This document shows, piece by piece, positions 8,670-16,797 of a DNA stretch of 64,000 bases. How positions within the stretch are numbered: the first letter of the stretch is position 1; the number at the start of each line of letters is the position of its first letter. The position numbers and the translations under genes were made by a program. Below the pieces are notes generated by a model. It had not been told where the DNA came from. It saw only the letters and a program-made list of their open reading frames with translations, and did not search any database. The stretch spans positions 88,418-152,417 of the forward strand of contig JANQPC010000054.1 in the NCBI GenBank assembly GCA_028285485.1. The letters run 5' to 3'. This DNA comes from Paracoccaceae bacterium (GTDB lineage: Bacteria > Pseudomonadota > Alphaproteobacteria > Rhodobacterales > Rhodobacteraceae).

Positions 8670-9380
8670 CTAATCCGGCGCAAGCATATAGCCCGCGCCC
8701 CGCACGGTTTGCAGGTAGCGGGGCTGGCGGGGATCGCTTTCCAGCTTCCGGCGCAGGCGGGTGATCTGAACATCCACGGCGCGTTCCTGCGCGGTGCCGC
8801 CATCCTTGCCACCTGCGCGGCCCAGATCCTCCACCAGCTTGCCGCGCCCCACAGGCTCCCCCGGCGTGGCCGCGAAGATACGCATCAGTTGGCTTTCGGT
8901 GGCTGTGAGCCGCACCGGCGTTTCGCCCTGCCAGAGCTTGCCCTTCTCAACATCATAACGCAGGGGCCCGAGATTGAGCACCTTGGGCACCGCATCGCCC
9001 ACGTCTTCCGACGGTACGCGGCGCAGGATCGCGTTGATCCGGAGAAGCAATTCGCGCGGCTCAAAGGGTTTGGCCAGGTAGTCATCCGCCCCCGCCTCAA
9101 GCCCCGCGATCCGATCCTCGGTTTCGCCCTTCGCGGTGAGCAGCAGGATCGGCGTTGCAATCTCTTCCCGGATCGCGCGGGTGAAGCTGACGCCATCTTC
9201 CCCGGGCATCATCACATCCAGCACGATCAGATCGAATTCCAGCCCTTCAAGCAGGCGCCGCGCATGGGCCGCATCCCGCGCGGCCGAGACGAAAAAGCCC
9301 TGTTTGGCGAGAAACTTCTGAAGGAGGCCGCGAATGCGCTCGTCGTCATCAACGATCATGAGATGGGGATCGGCTTCCAT
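8670..9380 (-). CDS. petR: OmpR-family response regulator PetR
   Basis: A 236-residue response regulator: a receiver domain (residues 6-118) with the acidic cluster IVDDDE, phospho-acceptor D55 in VLDVMMPGEDG and K104 in LAKPF, then an OmpR/PhoB winged helix ending LQTVRGAGYML. Its ATG overlaps the end of the MarR gene by one base (TAATG). This pairing matches petP-petR of Rhodobacter capsulatus, where petR lies upstream of the cytochrome bc1 genes and is required for growth. No bc1 genes and no histidine kinase are nearby, so here it is an orphan regulator. Confidence 0.85.
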   Translation of the reverse strand: MEADPHLMIVDDDERIRGLLQKFLAKQGFFVSAARDAAHARRLLEGLEFDLIVLDVMMPGEDGVSFTRAIREEIATPILLLTAKGETEDRIAGLEAGADDYLAKPFEPRELLLRINAILRRVPSEDVGDAVPKVLNLGPLRYDVEKGKLWQGETPVRLTATESQLMRIFAATPGEPVGRGKLVEDLGRAGGKDGGTAQERAVDVQITRLRRKLESDPRQPRYLQTVRGAGYMLAPD

Positions 9381-9883
9381 TACGAGGCGGCCTCCTTGCT
9401 TTCTTCGTAGTGGCGGCGCATCTCCGGGTCCATCATCGCCTCCAGCACCTGGCGGAAGCCGGCAACCGCCTCTGGCCCAGCCGTGCGGAACGCTGCGCGC
9501 ATTCGGCGGCGCTGCGCGTCTGACAGGGCGCTTTCCAGCTCCTGCCCGTTTTCGGTGAGGTAGAGATGGCGTTCACGCTTGTCGCGCGTACCCACCCGGC
9601 TTTCCACCAGCCCATCCTCGATAAGCGACCGCAGCACGCGGTTCAGCGATTGCTTCGTAACCCCGAGGATCGAAAGGAGGTTGTTCACCGTGGTGCCCGG
9701 CGAGCGATTGATGAAATGCAATGCGCGGTGATGGGCCCGGCCATAGGCATGGTGGGCAAGAATGCGATCGGGATCTGCGGTAAACCCGCGATAGGCGAAA
9801 AACATCGCCTCGATCCCTTTGCGCAGCTGATCATCCGTCAGAAACAACAGATTTTCGCTGCCTGGCCCGCCACTTTCCGCCAT
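9380..9883 (-). CDS. petP: MarR-family transcriptional regulator PetP
   Basis: A 167-residue MarR-type winged-helix protein. The DNA-binding part includes FINRSPGTTVNNLLSILGV followed by TKQSLNRVLRSLIEDGLVE and the wing TRDKRERHLYLTENG. MarR dimers usually repress their own promoter, and a matching palindrome sits inside the promoter upstream (9921-9939). It is the first gene of the run petP-petR-HDAC-xseB-ispA. The petP name rests on the linked petR and the R. capsulatus precedent; the MarR assignment is firm. Confidence 0.83.
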   Translation of the reverse strand: MAESGGPGSENLLFLTDDQLRKGIEAMFFAYRGFTADPDRILAHHAYGRAHHRALHFINRSPGTTVNNLLSILGVTKQSLNRVLRSLIEDGLVESRVGTRDKRERHLYLTENGQELESALSDAQRRRMRAAFRTAGPEAVAGFRQVLEAMMDPEMRRHYEESKEAAS

Positions 9884-9915
9884 GGGCGCACCATCCTCCT
9901 CGCCGTGCTGACCGC

Positions 9916-9944
9916 ATTTTATGTCAGCCTTGTTGACATTCCAA
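9916..9944 (-). promoter_or_regulatory. Predicted petP promoter with 17-bp spacer
   Basis: On the minus strand, TTGGAA (9939-9944) and TAAAAT (9916-9921) are separated by exactly 17 bp and lie about 33 bp before the petP ATG. Both boxes match the sigma-70 consensus at four or five of six positions. Confidence 0.65.
9921..9939. promoter_or_regulatory. Palindrome ATGTCAGC-CTT-GTTGACAT, candidate PetP operator
   Basis: Two 8-bp half-sites in inverted orientation with one mismatch and a 3-bp centre, spanning 19 bp. The size and symmetry suit a MarR dimer. The site fills the spacer of the petP promoter, so binding would prevent polymerase access. Binding by PetP itself is inferred from position. 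Confidence 0.6.
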
Positions 9945-10056
9945 GAATCAATTGATAGCGCTCAGGCAGAATTTGCGCAACATTATGTCCGCATCGGCCC
10001 TAATCTGCGCAATAAACGAAAACCGCAAGACTGCGGGCGCTGGAAGGACTGTTGCG

Positions 10057-10926
10057 ATGGCTGGCGGATATGACGACCGGGATGGCGTGATCTGGATGGA
10101 CGGCGCCCTTGTGCCGTGGCGCGAAGCGAACGTGCATATCCTGACCCACGCAATGCATTACGCCTCGTCGGTTTTCGAGGGCGAGCGCGCCTATGGCGGC
10201 AATATCTTCGAAAGCCGCAAGCATTCCGAGCGGCTCCATGCCTCGGCCCGGATGATCGATTTCGAGATCCCCTGGACGGTGGATGAAATCGAAGCCGCGA
10301 AATACGAGGTGCTGCGCGCCAACGGCTTTGAGGATGCCTATGTGCGGGCCGTTGCCTGGCGCGGATCGGGCGAAGATATGGGCGTAGCGGCGGAACGCAA
10401 CGCCGTGCGCCTGGCCATCGCCACCTGGGAATGGGGCGCCTATTACGGCGACTCGAAGTTCAAGGGCGCCAAGCTCGACATCTCGAAATGGAAGCGGCCC
10501 TCGCCCGAAACGATCCCCTCGCATGCGAAGGCGGCGGGGCTCTACATGATCTGTACCATGTCAAAGCATGCCGCCGAGGCGAAGGGCTGCGCCGATGCGA
10601 TGATGTTCGATTATCGCGGCTATGTGGCCGAGGCGACGGGGGCCAACATCTTCTTCGTCAAGGATGGCGAGGTGCACACGCCCGATCCCGATTGCTTCCT
10701 CAACGGCATCACCCGGCAAACGGTGATCGGCATGCTCGAAGAACGCCAGATTAAGGTCCACACTCGCCACATCATGCCCGAAGAGCTTGAAGGCTTCGAG
10801 CAGTGCTGGCTCACCGGCACCGCCGCCGAAGTCACCCCGGTTGGCCAGATCGGGGATTGGAACTTCGAGGTGGGCGCCCTGACCCGTGAGATCGCGGAGG
10901 GGTACGAGGCGCTGGTGCGGGCTTAG
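10057..10926 (+). CDS. ilvE: Branched-chain amino acid aminotransferase
   Basis: PLP enzyme that interconverts leucine, isoleucine and valine with their 2-oxo acids using 2-oxoglutarate/glutamate. The ATG at 10057 is chosen because GGAAGGA lies 8 bp upstream and the protein then starts MAGGYDDRDGVIWMDGALVP; a reading from 9952 has no support. The 289-residue protein has HAMHYASSVFEGERAY near the N-terminus, the PLP lysine in SHAKAAGLY, and EATGANIFFVKDG and GITRQTVIG, as in class IV aminotransferases. It is a stand-alone gene divergent from petP. Confidence 0.92.
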   Translation: MAGGYDDRDGVIWMDGALVPWREANVHILTHAMHYASSVFEGERAYGGNIFESRKHSERLHASARMIDFEIPWTVDEIEAAKYEVLRANGFEDAYVRAVAWRGSGEDMGVAAERNAVRLAIATWEWGAYYGDSKFKGAKLDISKWKRPSPETIPSHAKAAGLYMICTMSKHAAEAKGCADAMMFDYRGYVAEATGANIFFVKDGEVHTPDPDCFLNGITRQTVIGMLEERQIKVHTRHIMPEELEGFEQCWLTGTAAEVTPVGQIGDWNFEVGALTREIAEGYEALVRA

Positions 10927-10993
10927 TCACTACGGTTTTCACCATGTCTCACCCCTTTGAGAACGGTTTAGCCGGGAGTGACTTCTGGGGCTC

Positions 10994-11923
10994 TCAAAGC
11001 CCCTTCGCGCCCACCTTGCCCTCGGCCACCATCCGTTTGCCCAGTGCCCGTTCGCGGAGAACGATGGCGACGCCGGCGCCGATGATCAGCAGCGCGCCGG
11101 CGAGCATCGTCCAGGTTGGCACTTCGTCGAAGAAAACGTAGCCGATCACGATGGCCCAGATCATCGTGACATAGGTGAAAGGCGCAAGCGTGCTGGCCTC
11201 GGCGTAGCGGTAGCTTGAGGTCAGCAGCACCTGGCCCACACTGCCGATCAGCCCCGCGCCGATCAGAAGCCCCCATTCCCAGCTTTCGGGCCAGACCCAG
11301 CCGAAGGGCGCTGTGAGTAGCGAGAGCACCGTGGCCGTGAGCGCGAAGTAAAAGACGATGGCGGCGGTATGCTCGGTTCCCGCCATCGCCTTCACAAATA
11401 CCTGGGCAAGCGCGGCGAGGGTGGCGGACCCGAGGATCATCGCGGCGCCGATCAGCTCCCGCGAACCGCCCTCAAGCGTGAGGCGGGGCGAGAGGATCAC
11501 CAGAACGCCCAGAAGCCCCACCGCCACCGCAGTGATCCGGATCAGGCGGATGCGTTCGCCAAGGATCAGCACCGCAAAGATCACCAGAAGCACCGGTGTG
11601 ATGAAGCGCAGCGCCGTCACTTCCGGCAGGGGCAGAAATTTCAGGCCGGCAAAGCCGAGGCCCATGGCCGTGGTGCCCGCCAGGGCGCGCACGGCATGGT
11701 TCCTCCAGTTCCGGGTGCGCAGGCCCTGCGCCAGTTCTTGCCGCAGGATCAGCCAGATCAGGATCACCGGAAGGCCGAGCGAGGCGCGGAAAAACACCGC
11801 CTGCCCGGCGGGTATCCGGTCTGCCGCCTTGATGAGGCTCGACATGACGGTGAAAAGCGTCACGGCGACGATCATGAGAAGTATGCCCCGAACGGGGCGC
11901 GCACTGTCTGGCAGGGGCGGCAT
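10994..11923 (-). CDS. DMT-superfamily (EamA) transporter
   Basis: A 309-residue integral membrane protein with about ten hydrophobic segments in two EamA repeats; the second starts near LIGAAMILGSATLAALAQVF. Members export metabolites or amino acids, or move other small solutes, and the substrate cannot be read from the sequence. The first repeat contains FFRASLGLPVILIWL and ALRFITPVLLVIFAVLILGE. It converges with ilvE across a 67-bp gap and lies downstream of a small unknown gene on the same strand. Confidence 0.85.
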   Translation of the reverse strand: MPPLPDSARPVRGILLMIVAVTLFTVMSSLIKAADRIPAGQAVFFRASLGLPVILIWLILRQELAQGLRTRNWRNHAVRALAGTTAMGLGFAGLKFLPLPEVTALRFITPVLLVIFAVLILGERIRLIRITAVAVGLLGVLVILSPRLTLEGGSRELIGAAMILGSATLAALAQVFVKAMAGTEHTAAIVFYFALTATVLSLLTAPFGWVWPESWEWGLLIGAGLIGSVGQVLLTSSYRYAEASTLAPFTYVTMIWAIVIGYVFFDEVPTWTMLAGALLIIGAGVAIVLRERALGKRMVAEGKVGAKGL

Positions 11924-11964
11924 GGCCCCCGCCTAGCCCATCCGCCGGGGCGGGGAAAGGCGCG

Positions 11965-12153
11965 TCAGTCGCCCTGGCGCGCAATCTCCAGATACCGGCG
12001 CATCCGCAAGGCGTTGCTCAGCCCCTTGGGCCGCTGGCGCAACGCTGCGGTTTGGGGGCGCAGCTTAAGGCCGCGCATCCGTTCCAGCATCGCATATCGG
12101 GGCGTGCGCTGGCCGGTGCGGGCGCGGGTTCCGTCCAGAATGTGCTTGCTCAT
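11965..12153 (-). CDS. Small basic protein of unknown function (62 aa)
   Basis: The ATG at 12153 is preceded by a good ribosome site (GGGAGG ending 5 bp before it), and this decides the start over a longer reading from 12228 that would run into queG. The product is arginine-rich, begins MSKHILDGTRARTGQRTPRY and has no membrane segment or cysteine. It lies 25 bp after queG and 41 bp before the DMT transporter gene, all on one strand. I do not recognise the family. A short basic protein could bind nucleic acid or the ribosome, but that is only a guess. Confidence 0.55.
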   Translation of the reverse strand: MSKHILDGTRARTGQRTPRYAMLERMRGLKLRPQTAALRQRPKGLSNALRMRRYLEIARQGD

Positions 12154-12178
12154 GAGGTCCTCCCTGCAGGGGAGCATA

Positions 12179-13225
12179 TCACAGATCGCGAAGCCGCCCC
12201 ACCGCCCAACGGGCGGCATCGGCCACAACCGGCTCAGGATCGCCGATCAGGCGCTCGGCCACCGGAATCAGGCTCTGATCCGCCGAGTTTCCGATGGCAT
12301 ACAGCACGTTTCGCACGAAGCGCCCGCGCCCGATGCGTTTGATGGGGCTGCCCGAGAACATCGCGCGGAAGGCGGCGTCATCAAGCACGGCAAGCTCCGT
12401 CAGCCGCGGGGCGACCAGATCCTCGCGCGCGGCATAGCGCATCTCTTGCGCCTCCGCGGCGAACTTGTTCCAGGGGCAAACGGCAAGGCAATCGTCGCAG
12501 CCATAGATGCGGTTGCCCATGAGGGGGCGCAGATCTTCTGCCACGGGCCCCTTATGTTCGATCGTGAGGTACGAGATACAGCGCCGGGCATCGAGGCGGT
12601 AGGGGGCCGGGAACGCATCGGTCGGGCAGATATCAAGGCAGGCGCGGCAGCTCCCGCAATGATCGGATTCCGGTGGATCAGGCTCTATTTCAAGCGTTGT
12701 GAAGATCGCGCCGAGGAAGAACCAGTTACCAAGGCGGCGGCCGAGCAGGTTGGTATGCTTGCCCTGCCAGCCAAGGCCCGCAGCCTGCCCCAGCGCCTTT
12801 TCGGGCACAGGCGCGGTATCGACGAAGACCTTCGCCTCACCCCCTGCCTCAGCCACAAGCCAGCGGGCCACCCGCTTGAGGCGCTTCTTGACGAGGTCAT
12901 GATAGTCTCTATTCCGGGCATAAACGCTGATCGTGGCGCGATCTTTCCGATCCAGCGTGGCGAGCGGATCCTCCGCCGGCGTATAGGGCTCGGCGAGCAT
13001 CACGACCGACCGCGCCTCTGGCCAAAGCACGTTTGGCTGCGCCCGCCAGGCCGTGCGATCCGCCAGCCAGCCCATATCGCCATGATAGCCCGCGTCGAGA
13101 AAGGCCGCGAGCGCTTCGCGGAGATCCACGGCATCGGGCCGGCACACCCGCGCTTCGGCAAAGCCCGCCGCGCGTGCCTCGCCGAGCAGCCGGGCCTTCA
13201 GCTCAGAAATCGAGATCTGCGTAAT
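12179..13225 (-). CDS. queG: Epoxyqueuosine reductase QueG, start codon unclear
   Basis: Cobalamin- and iron-sulfur-dependent enzyme of the last step of queuosine synthesis, reducing epoxyqueuosine in tRNA. Visible motifs are [20 protein letters not shown], the first ferredoxin cluster [12 protein letters not shown], the second [13 protein letters not shown], and C-terminal HEAT-like helices. The expected N-terminus (about ISELKARLL) has no ATG, GTG or TTG. The given start is an ATT at 13225 that overlaps the GST gene end by 23 bp and yields 348 residues. The nearest in-frame ATG, at 13300, would overlap GST by 98 bp and add unconserved residues. Confidence 0.85.
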   Translation of the reverse strand: MTQISISELKARLLGEARAAGFAEARVCRPDAVDLREALAAFLDAGYHGDMGWLADRTAWRAQPNVLWPEARSVVMLAEPYTPAEDPLATLDRKDRATISVYARNRDYHDLVKKRLKRVARWLVAEAGGEAKVFVDTAPVPEKALGQAAGLGWQGKHTNLLGRRLGNWFFLGAIFTTLEIEPDPPESDHCGSCRACLDICPTDAFPAPYRLDARRCISYLTIEHKGPVAEDLRPLMGNRIYGCDDCLAVCPWNKFAAEAQEMRYAAREDLVAPRLTELAVLDDAAFRAMFSGSPIKRIGRGRFVRNVLYAIGNSADQSLIPVAERLIGDPEPVVADAARWAVGRLRDL

Positions 13226-13868
13226 GGCCGGGCGGCGGGAAGCCCGGAACCTGGTCTGCGAGGAGGCCCCGGAAGGCGGGGCGCGATTTGATCTTGGCAT
13301 ACCAGTCCCGCACATTCGGCGATCGGTTCCAATCGACATCGGAAATATAATCCAATGCCGAGAAATGCGCAGCCGCCGCGAAATCGGCCAACGTCATCAC
13401 ATCGCCCGCCAGCCAGCGGCGATCATCGAGCAGCCATGACAGGTAATCGAGGTGGAACTTGATCGCCTTCGCCCCGGCCTTCACCTTGGTGCTATCGGGG
13501 TAGCCCGCCTTCATGATCTTCTTGTTCACCCGTTCGTAAAGCAGGTTCGATGTGACCTCCTGGTGAAACTTGTCATCGAACCAGGCCACGAGGCGGCGCA
13601 CCTCGAAGCGCGCTTTGGGATCACGGGGCAGCAGCACCGGGTCGGGGTGGCGTTCCTCGATATATTCGCAAATCGGCGTGGATTCGGCCATCACAAGGCC
13701 GTCCATTTTCAGAACCGGCACCTTTCCGGCGGGGTTGCGGCGCAGAAAGTCGGTATCGGCCTCCCAATACCGTTCCTCCACCAGTTCCACCTCGATCTTC
13801 TTCTCCGCCAGCACCAGCCGCACCTTGCGGCAGAACGGCGAAAGCGGAACGTGGTAGAGACGGTGCAT
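13203..13868 (-). CDS. Glutathione S-transferase family protein
   Basis: A 221-residue protein with an N-terminal thioredoxin-like domain ([33 protein letters not shown]; then [15 protein letters not shown]) and an all-helical C-terminal domain ending with [15 protein letters not shown]. The SPFCRK motif suggests a Ser/Cys-type active site as in beta/omega-like bacterial GSTs. The substrate is unknown. It is directly upstream of and overlaps queG, so the two are probably co-transcribed. Confidence 0.88.
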   Translation of the reverse strand: MHRLYHVPLSPFCRKVRLVLAEKKIEVELVEERYWEADTDFLRRNPAGKVPVLKMDGLVMAESTPICEYIEERHPDPVLLPRDPKARFEVRRLVAWFDDKFHQEVTSNLLYERVNKKIMKAGYPDSTKVKAGAKAIKFHLDYLSWLLDDRRWLAGDVMTLADFAAAAHFSALDYISDVDWNRSPNVRDWYAKIKSRPAFRGLLADQVPGFPPPGHYADLDF

Positions 13869-13933
13869 TCTGCGGGCCCCTTGAAGCTTCGCCCTCCATG
13901 CCGTGAATTCTGGCGGGGTTCAACCGGGGCGCC

Positions 13934-14908
13934 TTATTCCGCGATCGTCACGTCCACGGATACGGGAACGGGCACCTGCGCCGCGCCCTCCGCATTGAGA
14001 TCGGTGAAGATGTAGCTCAGCGTGTATTCGCCAGGATCCTTAAGATCGATCCCGGCGCGGAACCAGTTGCGAAAGTAGGTTGCATCCACCGGAACGCGGT
14101 GGGAGACGACGCCTTCAAAGGTGCGCAGGTTTTCGATGCGCGCCACATCGCCCGTGGCCTTGTTTGTTACCTCCAGATCGAGGCGTATCTCGAAGGTGGC
14201 GCCCGGGGCGCCCGCACCCTTCTTGCGCACATAATCCATGCCCGTTTGAAACAGGATCTGTTCGCCGGGCTGAAAGATGCGGCTTTCGCGGTTCCTGCTT
14301 TGATCAGGGTCTTCGAGATCGATGAACCTCCAGCCCATGGAATACATCGCAGGCATTGCGGCCTGGGCCACGGCGGCGGTTTCATCCACCGCGCTGCCGC
14401 TGCCGTCACGCTCATAAAGCGTGTCTATTACGGCGGAATAGCAGCCTTCGCGCCCCTCCGGCGTGGTGTAGATATAGGTGTAGGGCGTGTAATCGTTGGG
14501 GGCCATCGGCGTTTGCATCGCACGGCACAGAGGCGCGTCCACGATCACCATGGCATCCTTGAAGGTGGGGTCGTCCACCCGCGCGGCATCGAAGTTGGCG
14601 AAGGCCTGCGTGAAATCGCCCTCTCCAAGATCAAGCTCGATCGTGGTGAGCACGACAACCGTTTCGGGCTCTGCGCCAGCAGCCGATTGCACCGCGGCCT
14701 TGATCCGATCAGGCCCAGTTTGGGCGGAGGCGACCACGGTGATGCCGTCGCGCAGCCCCTGGGCGATCAGCCCTGTCCAGAGATTGGCATCGAAGCTCTG
14801 GCCCGCCCCATTGTTCCACAAAACGAAGTTGATCCGCTCCTCGGCGATGGCCGCGCCGGCGCTGGCCAGAAGCCCCGCCAGAACCAGCCCTGCGCGTTGT
14901 TGCGCCAT
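13934..14908 (-). CDS. Secreted protein of unknown function
   Basis: The ATG at 14908 is preferred to 14917 because GGGA lies 9 bp upstream and the product then opens with a clean signal peptide ending near AGAAIAEE. The mature part (about 300 residues) has an N-terminal region with NFVLWNNGAGQSFDANLWTG and ELDLGEGDFTQAFANFD, and a beta-rich C-terminal half with FEIRLDLEVTNKATGDVARI. I do not recognise the family. The pattern (LW.GLIAQGL, then an aspartate-rich line) could be a degraded alpha/beta hydrolase or von Willebrand-like fold, but no catalytic motif is evident. It stands alone between GST and mtgA. Confidence 0.7.
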   Translation of the reverse strand: MAQQRAGLVLAGLLASAGAAIAEERINFVLWNNGAGQSFDANLWTGLIAQGLRDGITVVASAQTGPDRIKAAVQSAAGAEPETVVVLTTIELDLGEGDFTQAFANFDAARVDDPTFKDAMVIVDAPLCRAMQTPMAPNDYTPYTYIYTTPEGREGCYSAVIDTLYERDGSGSAVDETAAVAQAAMPAMYSMGWRFIDLEDPDQSRNRESRIFQPGEQILFQTGMDYVRKKGAGAPGATFEIRLDLEVTNKATGDVARIENLRTFEGVVSHRVPVDATYFRNWFRAGIDLKDPGEYTLSYIFTDLNAEGAAQVPVPVSVDVTIAE

Positions 14909-14997
14909 GGCGTGCATTCCCGTGCAATCAAAGCCCCACAGGGCAAAGCCTACCGGCAGATCAACATTTCACAAAGTGTGGGCTGAAGGATCGGCGG

Positions 14998-15729
14998 CTA
15001 CCCGCCCTCAAAACACGCCGCGCGGCCATCGCGGGCAATGGTGGCGGCGCCATCCACGATTGCCGCCGCACGCTGGCGCACGAAGGGCGAGGCATCGGAT
15101 GCCGAACGCAGCTTCGGTGCGGGCAGGATTGCGGCGAGGCGGGCGGCCTGGGTCGACGAAAGATCTGCCGCGGAGGTGCCGAAATAGTGCCGCGCGGCGG
15201 CTTCCACCCCGAACACGCCCGCATCGAACTCTGCCACATTGAGGTAAACCTCAAGGATGCGCCGCTTGCTCCACACAAGCTCCACCACCGGGGTAAGCGC
15301 GGCCTCAAGCGCCTTGCGCCCCCAGCTTCGGCCCTGCCAGAGATAGACGTTTTTCACCACCTGCTGGCTGAGCGTTGAGGCGCCGCGCTGGGCGCCTTCG
15401 TCAATCGCATCGCGGATCGCGCCCATATCGAAGCCCCAGTGCAGACAGTAATTGGCATCTTCTGCGGCGACGACCGAGCGCGCCATCACCGGGGCGATGG
15501 CCTCCATCGGCACCCATTGGTGGGATACGGACCCAAGCCGCCGGGTTTCGGATATCTTGTAAGGCGTGGTGGGCGGGTTGATCACCGCATAGGCGGCGAC
15601 CGCGAGGCCCACGAAGAGGGCAAGGCCCAAGAGGCCGCGCCCCAGCCATCGCCGGAGCCGCCGGGGCCATGGAAGCGCCGTGGCCTTCCGCTTCCGCGGG
15701 GCCCGTTTCTTTGCCGTCTTGCCTGCCAC
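14998..15729 (-). CDS. mtgA: Monofunctional peptidoglycan glycosyltransferase MtgA
   Basis: Polymerises lipid II into glycan strands at the inner membrane. The 243-residue protein has a very basic cytoplasmic N-terminus, one transmembrane helix around residues 32-52, and a GT51 domain with catalytic glutamate in VAAEDANYCLHWGFD, plus GASTLSQQVVKNVYLWQGRS, RKALEAALTPVVELVWSKRR and ILEVYLNVAEF. There is no transpeptidase domain, so it is MtgA rather than a class A PBP. It lies 9 bp after the Hint-domain gene on the same strand. Confidence 0.93.
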   Translation of the reverse strand: MAGKTAKKRAPRKRKATALPWPRRLRRWLGRGLLGLALFVGLAVAAYAVINPPTTPYKISETRRLGSVSHQWVPMEAIAPVMARSVVAAEDANYCLHWGFDMGAIRDAIDEGAQRGASTLSQQVVKNVYLWQGRSWGRKALEAALTPVVELVWSKRRILEVYLNVAEFDAGVFGVEAAARHYFGTSAADLSSTQAARLAAILPAPKLRSASDASPFVRQRAAAIVDGAATIARDGRAACFEGG

Positions 15730-15738
15730 GGGCGCGTT

Positions 15739-16674
15739 CTACGCCATGCGCCCCGCCCCCGCCAGCATCCGCGCTTCGCGGGCCCGCGGCACCGGACGGG
15801 CCAGGGGGAAGGCGCCCGGAAGCTCGCGCACCGAAAGCTCCGGAAAGATCCGCTGCAACTCGGCCGAGATGCCGGCCTGTTCCGCCAGAATCCAGTCACC
15901 AGGATGAAAGCTCTCGGTGGCCGCGCCCTCGGAGAAGACAATCTCGTGGCGATCGAAAAGGAGGTGCAGGTAGGTGGTGGCGGGCTGCGGCACGCGGCAG
16001 ATCCGATCACCATCCACAAGGTGCTTGGCGGGAACCAGCGCCTCGGCGGCTCCGAAATGCAGCTCGCATCGCCAGCCTGTCAGCAGCACCCGGTGCTGCG
16101 GCGAAACCCAAAGCAAGCGGCTGTTGCCGATTGCACCCGGCGCAAAGCGGATCGGCGCCAGATCGCCGCGCGCCGCCACGGTTTGCTGCCCGATCCAGCG
16201 CACTTCCTGGGGCCCGTGATCAAGGGTGATCACCCAATCGCCCACGGCCAGATCCTCAACCGCGCGGGGCCCGGCAGGCGTTTCGATCAATGTGCCTGCA
16301 ACAAAGCAGGGAGGCGCGAGATCCGTGGGTGGATCGACCGAGCCCTGAACCGTTACAAAGGTTGTGCTGACGAGCGTGCCGTTCTGCAGCACCTGCCCAT
16401 CGGTTGGGGTGAAAACCGCAACGCCGCCTGCGCGATAGAAGGTGACGCCGGTGTAATCGACGATGCCCACGCCCGGCACGTCCACCCGCACGGTGTCTCC
16501 CGGCCAGGAGGCTGTTACATCCAGCCCGCCCACCCGGTCATTATTGAACCGGTCAATATCCCCGTCGTCATTCTGATCGACGAGTTCCAACTCTACCCAC
16601 GTGATCGACGTGCCCCCGGGAGGGGGGTTGGCCGGATCGAATGTGTAGAACTGGTCGGTGTAGCTCGTTGGCAT
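15739..16674 (-). CDS. Hint-domain (hedgehog/intein) protein
   Basis: A 311-residue protein with an N-terminal acidic, beta-rich segment (DQNDDGDIDRFNNDRVGG) and, from about residue 125, a Hint domain: PCFVAGTLIETPAGPRAVED, GDWVITLDHGPQEVRWIGQ and SPQHRVLLTGWRC. Hint domains self-cleave through the Cys at the start of CFVAGT. This variety is very common in Rhodobacteraceae, often on secreted or surface proteins, and its role is unclear. The C-terminal half (LHLLFDRHEIVFSEGAATES) is the usual Hint_2 continuation. No signal peptide is seen; export could be type I. Confidence 0.82.
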   Translation of the reverse strand: MPTSYTDQFYTFDPANPPPGGTSITWVELELVDQNDDGDIDRFNNDRVGGLDVTASWPGDTVRVDVPGVGIVDYTGVTFYRAGGVAVFTPTDGQVLQNGTLVSTTFVTVQGSVDPPTDLAPPCFVAGTLIETPAGPRAVEDLAVGDWVITLDHGPQEVRWIGQQTVAARGDLAPIRFAPGAIGNSRLLWVSPQHRVLLTGWRCELHFGAAEALVPAKHLVDGDRICRVPQPATTYLHLLFDRHEIVFSEGAATESFHPGDWILAEQAGISAELQRIFPELSVRELPGAFPLARPVPRAREARMLAGAGRMA

Positions 16675-16748
16675 ACCGGCCTGTCCTGCCTCAAACGGGC
16701 CGTCTGCGCGGCCTCTGGCAGCAATGAATCACGGCAGGCCGAACGAAT

Positions 16749-16776
16749 CAAGGCGCGCCATGCGGGGCGCGCCTTG
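16749..16776 (-). terminator. Strong hairpin downstream of gltB
   Basis: CAAGGCGCGCC (16749-16759) pairs perfectly with GGCGCGCCTTG (16766-16776) around a 6-base loop, 22 bp beyond the gltB stop. There is no clear U-run. It is likely to be the transcription end of the gltD-GFA-GFA-gltB operon or a transcript-stabilising stem. Confidence 0.6.
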
Positions 16777-16797
16777 GATGTTGTGGCTGGGTCGGGC

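Noticed and set aside
10987..11003. GGGGCT-CTCAA-AGCCCC hairpin between ilvE and the DMT gene
   Set aside because: Only a 6-bp stem, no U-run, and it contains the stop codon of the DMT gene, so it may be coincidental.
11369..13291. 640-residue plus-strand open frame
   Set aside because: Antisense to the DMT transporter gene, the small gene and queG, whose motifs are unambiguous.
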